Source: Culex pipiens pallens
Taxonomy: Eukaryota > Arthropoda > Insecta > Diptera > Culicidae
NCBI RefSeq assembly: GCF_016801865.2
Contig: NC_068937.1
Coordinates: 9,008,207 to 9,072,206 of the forward strand
Direction of reading: 5' to 3'
Length of the DNA stretch: 64,000 nt
Shown here: in pieces, positions 58,745-64,000 of the stretch
How the letters are laid out: each line of letters starts with the position of its first letter
Numbering within the stretch: the first letter of the stretch is position 1
Notes under the pieces: generated by a model
Told to the model about the DNA's origin: nothing
What the model saw: the letters and a program-made list of their open reading frames with translations, nothing else
Databases searched by the model: none
Made by a program: the position numbers and the translations under genes

Positions 58745-59115
58745 TTCGTCCAAAAAAGTATTCATACAATTGGGTACTAAAGCCCTATGTCAATTTTCAT
58801 GTACAACGGTAAAAAAACACGATTAAAACCCATTTCTGATCACTTTTTTTCATTTTAATACAAACATTTTTTTTACAAGACAACATTTTTTTATGGATCA
58901 ACTATGGTCCCCTTGGAACGAGCTGTCAAGTAGGAGCTTTTCTTTCTAGAAGGATCGTGAGGTTAATTTTTCAAAATTGATTTAAAAATCCATTTTAAAC
59001 TCTTTGTGGTCGTACAAAGGGTCATTGTACTCAGAAAAATAAGCTTTATCGCTGTAAACCATAATACCAGCAATCTAAGCTTCATTTTAGGACCCAATTT
59101 TCGAAAAACTAACAC
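58745..59115 (-). repeat. Right arm of an inverted repeat flanking the Runt-family exons
   Basis: Reverse-complement counterpart of 56560-56880, with the same ordered blocks (GTACAAAGGGTCATTGTACT, CCTTGGAACGAGCTGTC, TCAACTATGGT). It lies within the intron upstream of the visible exon A. Confidence 0.75.
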
Positions 59116-59334
59116 TACTTCGATTCCAATTTATTATCTGTGCCAAATCTAAAAGAAATTGCTTAAAATTAAGGAGTCGCTGTTTATCTTTTAAATTTGT
59201 TAAAAAAAAAGGTAAAGACATTTTTTCCATTTTTTTCTAAACGAAGCCGTAATTGATTCTTTGTATTTTTTTATTTGCATTAAACTTTTTCCGTGCATTT
59301 GATTTGTCAAATAAAGGCATTTTTTACTTTTTAT

Positions 59335-60437
59335 TATTTCATACAGGACTCCATACAACTTTGTGGGCTGGGCATGTGAATGCTTGAAAATTTGTATCTT
59401 GGGAACGATTTTCTGATCGTTTTGGTGTCTTCGGCAATGTTATAGGTTATAATTAGTTTTTTTTTCAGAAAAATAAGCACACGGAAAAAATTGTACACAT
59501 GTCTATTTTACTTTTTATTACTCAAAATTACTTTTTATTACTTACTGAATTCATAAACAGTTTTTTTTATTTTCATTTTTTTTATTCTTTGAATTTCTAA
59601 ATTTTCAAAATTTTCTCTCTAGTCGAGTTTTGGTTGGTGCAAAATCTGGAACCGGAGATACATTTTTTTTTTTGAAAATTGTAATTTTAGGAAAATGTTG
59701 GAAATTTGAAATAATTTAAATGGTAAAAAGCAGATAATTTCACAAAAGTGAAAAAAAATTACTCAGCTCCTGATTGTTTTTGTTTTCATTGGTGCTCTCT
59801 ATAAAAATGTATTTTTAAATTACAAAAAAAAATTAAACATTCCTAAAATTTTGCCATGATTGCCTGTAACTTGAAAACGGTGCACTTAATTGAAAAATTA
59901 ATACAATCGTTCTCAATTGCAAATTTGATTTTTGATCTGAAAATGATTTTTGAAATTTTATTGGACAGTAAAAAACTCACTTAAAAAAATATATTTTCGG
60001 TTTCCTACAACTTTGCCAAAGACATAAAAAATTTGAGAAATTCTACACAATTTCTCTTTTGAGCCATAATCCATTGAAAACGGAAAATGAATTGCCTCAA
60101 ATTTATGACCAAAGTAGCCATTTTACGTCATTGATTCATCCATACAAGGCTCCATACAATTATGACAGCTGTCCATACAAAAATGGTACGTAAATATTCA
60201 AACATCTGTATCTTTTGAAGGAATTTTCTGATCGGTTTGGTGTCTTCGACAAAGTTGTATTAGTAGGTTGATAAGGCCTACTGAGAAAAAAATGGTGAAT
60301 GATTTTTTTCAGATTTTTAAATCAACTTATTTTTACAAAATTAAATTTTCCGAAATCCAAACACAAATCCAAAAATTTTAAATTTTTGATTTGTTTTAGG
60401 GGCCTAAAACCAGCAACTAAAGAGCCATAGAAAAAAC
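59335..60437. mobile_element. Diverged FB1-related copy, rearranged
   Basis: Two left-arm-like pieces are recognisable. About 59335-59950 has GGTGTCTTCGGCAATGTTAT and AACTTGAAAACGGTGCAC. About 60100-60425 has GACAGCTGTCCATAC and TTGGTGTCTTCGACAAAG. It runs directly into the FB2-type repeat at 60437. Confidence 0.55.
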
Positions 60438-60765
60438 TAACTTAATCCACCTAGGTCACCTATGGCTAATAAGATGGGTTTGGACACACATTTCATATTT
60501 TTTTTCAGATCCGGAATAACAAAGAACATAAATATTAGTTAAGTGGTCATAACTCAAGACATGGTTGCCAGAACATCAATGTTTTAGACTCGTTAGAAAG
60601 GTCTTTCAATAACATAACCAACGATGGGTCGGATGATGAATCCGGACATCATTTACAAGCATAAAAAATGAGATCCGGCTTCAAAAAAGTACATGAATAT
60701 CACTTAAGTCGTCATAACTTGAGACAGGGTTGCCAAATCTTCAATATTTTGGACTCGTTTGAAAT
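60437..60765 (+). mobile_element. Truncated FB2-type copy with tandem units
   Basis: Starts TAATCCACCTAGGTCACC and contains ACCAACGATGGGTCGGATGA, GAGATCCGGCTTC and GAGACAGGGTTGCCAAATCT. It breaks off near 60765 into other repeat sequence. Confidence 0.7.
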
Positions 60766-61399
60766 TCAGACATTTTCTGATCTACTAACAAAAATATTTT
60801 TAAAAATTTGGAATCTAGACTAACATTTTAAAAAGGTCTAATATTCGATATTAGTGTGTTTTAAAATATTTTTTTTAATTATATCATTAGTTCATAAAAT
60901 GCTAAATATGATTTAATTTTTTTTTGGGAATTAAAAAAAATTACTGCAAACTTTTTTTTCTTTTGCTAACAATATAGAATTTTTTTTAAATGTTAATAAA
61001 CATAAAATACTTTCTTCAAACCTTTGGCAGAGTCTGATAAAACGAGTCAAAGGACTTAAACATTTCTAATAAAATAGTTCTTTTATCCAATGTTTTTTTG
61101 AAGATCAACAATTGACTAAAATCTTATTTTTGGCTAACTTCTAGGTTGAAGGTTGCCTCGAGGTGAGACGCCACAGGATACAAATTGGCGACTTTTTGGT
61201 TACGAGTCCAATTTTACCTGTCTGCACCACCAAGGTTGACTTTAGTTGAGTTAATTCCTTAAATAATCTCAATTTCATCATAAAACTTCTCCCGACGCTG
61301 ATAAAACCAGTTGCAAAAGACGAAAATCCAATTTCCACTTTCCACAACCAGAATGCAGTACTGCAGAGCTTTCTACATCTCCACACAACCACCCCATCA
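60766..61399. other. AT-rich, repeat-derived DNA, no gene
   Basis: About 60760-60870 has GACTAACATTTTAAAAAGG and ATATTCGATATTAG, degraded FB1-core phrases. 61140-61390 is GC-richer with a 90-codon frame lacking motifs. Confidence 0.4.
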
Positions 61400-62386
61400 C
61401 AAAGGCCAAACATTCAATATTACGCCCTTTTAAAATGTTTGTCTTGATTTGAAAATTCCAAAAATATTTTTTTCGAAAAGATCGGAAAATTTCACAATTG
61501 TTTCATATATTAACATTGAAAATCGGACCATTAGTTGCTGAGATATTGACGATAGAAAATGGTGGGTTGTTTGGGTGAAACTTAGAAAACATCAATTTTC
61601 CTGTTTTTAAACCTTTGCATTGCAATATCTCAGCAACTAAAGGTCGTATCAACATAGTCCGAATAAGCAAAATATAGAGAATTTTCTCAGCTTTTCAAAA
61701 ATATTTTTTTCAAAACTGGGCAAACATGTGCACTAATTTAAAAAAATGAAAAACTGCGACTATTTTCAAAAAAGTCACTTAAATATGGCTATAACTTGAA
61801 AACGGTGCACTTTATCAAAATTTTAGTAAAGTACTTTTTGATTGCAAATTTGATTTTACATCGAAAAATGAAGTTGAAAAATTTTTACGACCAAAATTTC
61901 GATTTTTTGAAAAAATCAGTGTTGATTAAAAAATTCATAACTCGGTCAGTGATTTTTTGCACAACCTGGAAATTTCTGAAAAGTTGGCATTTTATGTCTT
62001 CTAAAACATATCAAAAAATAAAAAAAATTAAAAATAGTGTTTTTTTGTAAATCAAGTTTTAGTGATAAAAAGTTAAATAAAAAAATCACCAATTTTTTTT
62101 TTACCGTGTATTATTTTTTTCCAGTGTAGTCCGTATCCATACCTACAACTTTGCCGAAGACACCAAATCGATCAAAAAATTCCTTCAAAAGATACAGATT
62201 TTTGAATTTTCATACATCATTTTTGTATGGACAGCTGCCGAATTTGTATGGAAAATTATATGGACAAACTAATGATGCAAAATGGCTTCTTTGGGCATAC
62301 CGAAGGCACCAAAAAAGTTTCAGCCGGATTAAAAAATACAAAAATTAAAATTGAAGAAAAAAGACCGATTTCGTAGAGAATTGCTC
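61400..62386. mobile_element. FB1 single-arm copy
   Basis: One arm, from AAAGGCCAAACATTCAATAT to the terminal GTAGAGAATTGCTC. It is closely similar to the right arm of the full element at 54489-56482, including the shared end GAAGAAAAAAGACCGATTTC. Confidence 0.8.
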
Positions 62387-63589
62387 TCATGGATGAGGAA
62401 GAAGTGAACTAAATCAAATTTCAATTTTAATTTTTGGCATTTGGAAACAAAAAGTATCACAAAATAGATCTTTACAGATTTGCTACTATCGAAGATTAGC
62501 AATTTATCAATGATTTTCTAAACATATTTTTTCCTGAACTTCTATGTTTTGTACCGATCTGCGGTCCAAAAATTTAAAATTCGTAAAAAGATTACAAAGT
62601 GTAAATTTGATTTGAAATTATTAAATAAGCAACAAACAACAATTCTGAATTATTTACTGTTCATTTTAAATGCTTAAAATGTTTTTTTTTTCAATATTAA
62701 TCAATAAACAATTTCTTTCACAAAAAAAAATTATCGTTCAAAAGAACCATTTGAAAATCATCCAATTTTCAACTAATTAATTCATGGAATTAAAAAAAAC
62801 TGTGTGTACATTTGACTACTTTCGTCAATAAAAAAAGTTCTGCAATCTTCATTACATCACTGTCGTGAGTTATGTTTGAATTTTGTATAAAACTCTTATT
62901 TTCAATAGGTACTTCAATTTGACAAGCTTCGTTTTATGAATAGATGACTCGTGGTGGAAATATTTTCAAATAAATGCAACTTTTTGCAAAACACTTATAA
63001 AATTCAAATAAATTATATTTTGTGGTTTGGTTTTGGTTTAACACAGTTAAACACAATGAAATTTTCGCTTTTATGCCATATTTTTCAAACAAAATAAATC
63101 AGCAGTATTTTATGATAAAATAATTATAAATTATAAAAAAATGATGCAAGTTTCAATATGATGGTTGAATTTATTAGCAAACAACTGTTGAAAAAAAGTT
63201 AAAGAATGTCATTGCTGATAAAAAAACTTTTAAAAAATTGAGCAGGCAACAAAATTTCAGGGTTAGTAATTTAAATTGGAGGGTCAGAATAAAAAACAAT
63301 ATTTTAATTACTGAAAATCATGTCTTCTTTTATTCACATTTATTTCAATTTTATTTCCAATCTTGTCCCCTTTTTCACTAAAAAATGAGGAGATCAAAAT
63401 TTTATAATTGACTAAAATTTAAAATTTCATTGAAAGAACTTGTAAAATCGATTGTAAACTATGTATAATATATTTAATAATGATTATTTATTTTTTTTTT
63501 ATTCAAACAAGACTTCAAAAGTTTTTCACTTTATTTATTTTTTGATCGGTTCAAGACGTGAAAGTACAAGAAAAAAAATATTTTCATAA
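62387..63589. other. AT-rich presumed intronic DNA, no coding exon seen
   Basis: On the minus strand this lies upstream of the visible Runt-family exons. No Runt-domain coding frame, or any supported frame, is present. Confidence 0.5.
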
Positions 63590-64000
63590 ATTAATTGATT
63601 TCAACATCAGTTTTCAATATAAAATCAAATTTGCAATCAAAAAGAACATTTCGTACAAATTTTGGTAAAGTGTACCATTTTCTAGAAAACGCCACTTAAC
63701 ATTTTATGTTACATAAAAAATCAGCTTTTGAGTTTTTGAAAATAGTCCAATTCTGCAAAAAATCAAGGTTTAGAAAATGCCCAGAACAATTTTCTTAAGA
63801 GCATTGATAACCTCTGGTTGCTGAGAAACAGCGGCTAAAAGATGAAGAAACATGAAGTCCAATTTTTAATGTTACTTATTGAATTTTTTTTTTTCAGGAG
63901 ATAAAATATTTTGAAAAGTTAAATCAATACAATACATGCTTGGCTCTTTAAAAAAAAATCCAAAAGACCAGAAAATTTCACAAATGTATCTTTTTTTAAC
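63590..64000. mobile_element. FB1-related arm cut by the right window edge
   Basis: Contains ATCAAATTTGCAATCAAAAA and a GTAAAGTGTACCATTTTCTAG block like the family core, then TGGTTGCTGAGAAACAGCG, and runs off the window. It is strongly diverged. Confidence 0.5.

Overview
The window looks like AT-rich, repeat-laden non-coding DNA from a dipteran, most probably a culicine (Culex-like) mosquito. That assignment is an inference. It rests on a Runt-family gene with short GT-AG introns, on dispersed repeat families I associate with mosquito genomes (repeats containing CTTCGGCAAAGTTGTA, and elements ending in hairpins next to GAGGAAGGCAAAA), on a LINE fragment, and on very long simple-sequence arrays. 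No bacterial or viral gene was found.

Only one host gene is supported. It is the 3' end of a Runt/RUNX transcription factor on the minus strand (57229-58561). Two exons joined by a 157-bp intron encode 391 visible residues ending in the family's C-terminal VWRPY Groucho-binding signature. The DNA-binding Runt domain is not in the window and should lie beyond base 64000, behind an intron longer than 5.4 kb. The rest (1-57 kb) would therefore be the 3' flank of this gene, made of non-coding islands separated by repeats.

Layout. 1-4.9 kb: a foldback repeat, a 7-bp array with an LTR-like insertion, a MITE and another foldback. 4.9-8.4 kb: about 390 copies of a 9-bp satellite. 8.4-14.8 kb: mostly unique DNA with a dense cluster of Runt-type sites (AACCGCA) at 12.6-13.5 kb. 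14.8-34.1 kb: foldbacks, MITEs, 164-bp tandem units, a tRNA-like element and unique islands. 34.1-40.6 kb: unique DNA with 6-bp, 8-bp and 18-bp arrays. 40.7-45.9 kb: AT-rich repeats, a 904-bp retroposon with long target duplications, and foldbacks. 45.9-48.3 kb: a second 9-bp satellite, partly the reverse complement of the first. 49.9-51.9 kb: a broken, 5'-truncated LINE. 52.6-64 kb: repeated copies of one foldback family around the Runt exons.

The most interesting signals are the Runt-site cluster lying in the 3' flank of a Runt-family gene, an 18-bp minisatellite carrying 15 GTTCnnnGAAC palindromes, the two oppositely oriented 9-bp satellites, a 2-kb foldback with a second palindrome nested in one arm, and a tRNA-like element with a 12-bp target duplication. 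All long open frames inside the arrays are artefacts of repeat units whose length is a multiple of three.
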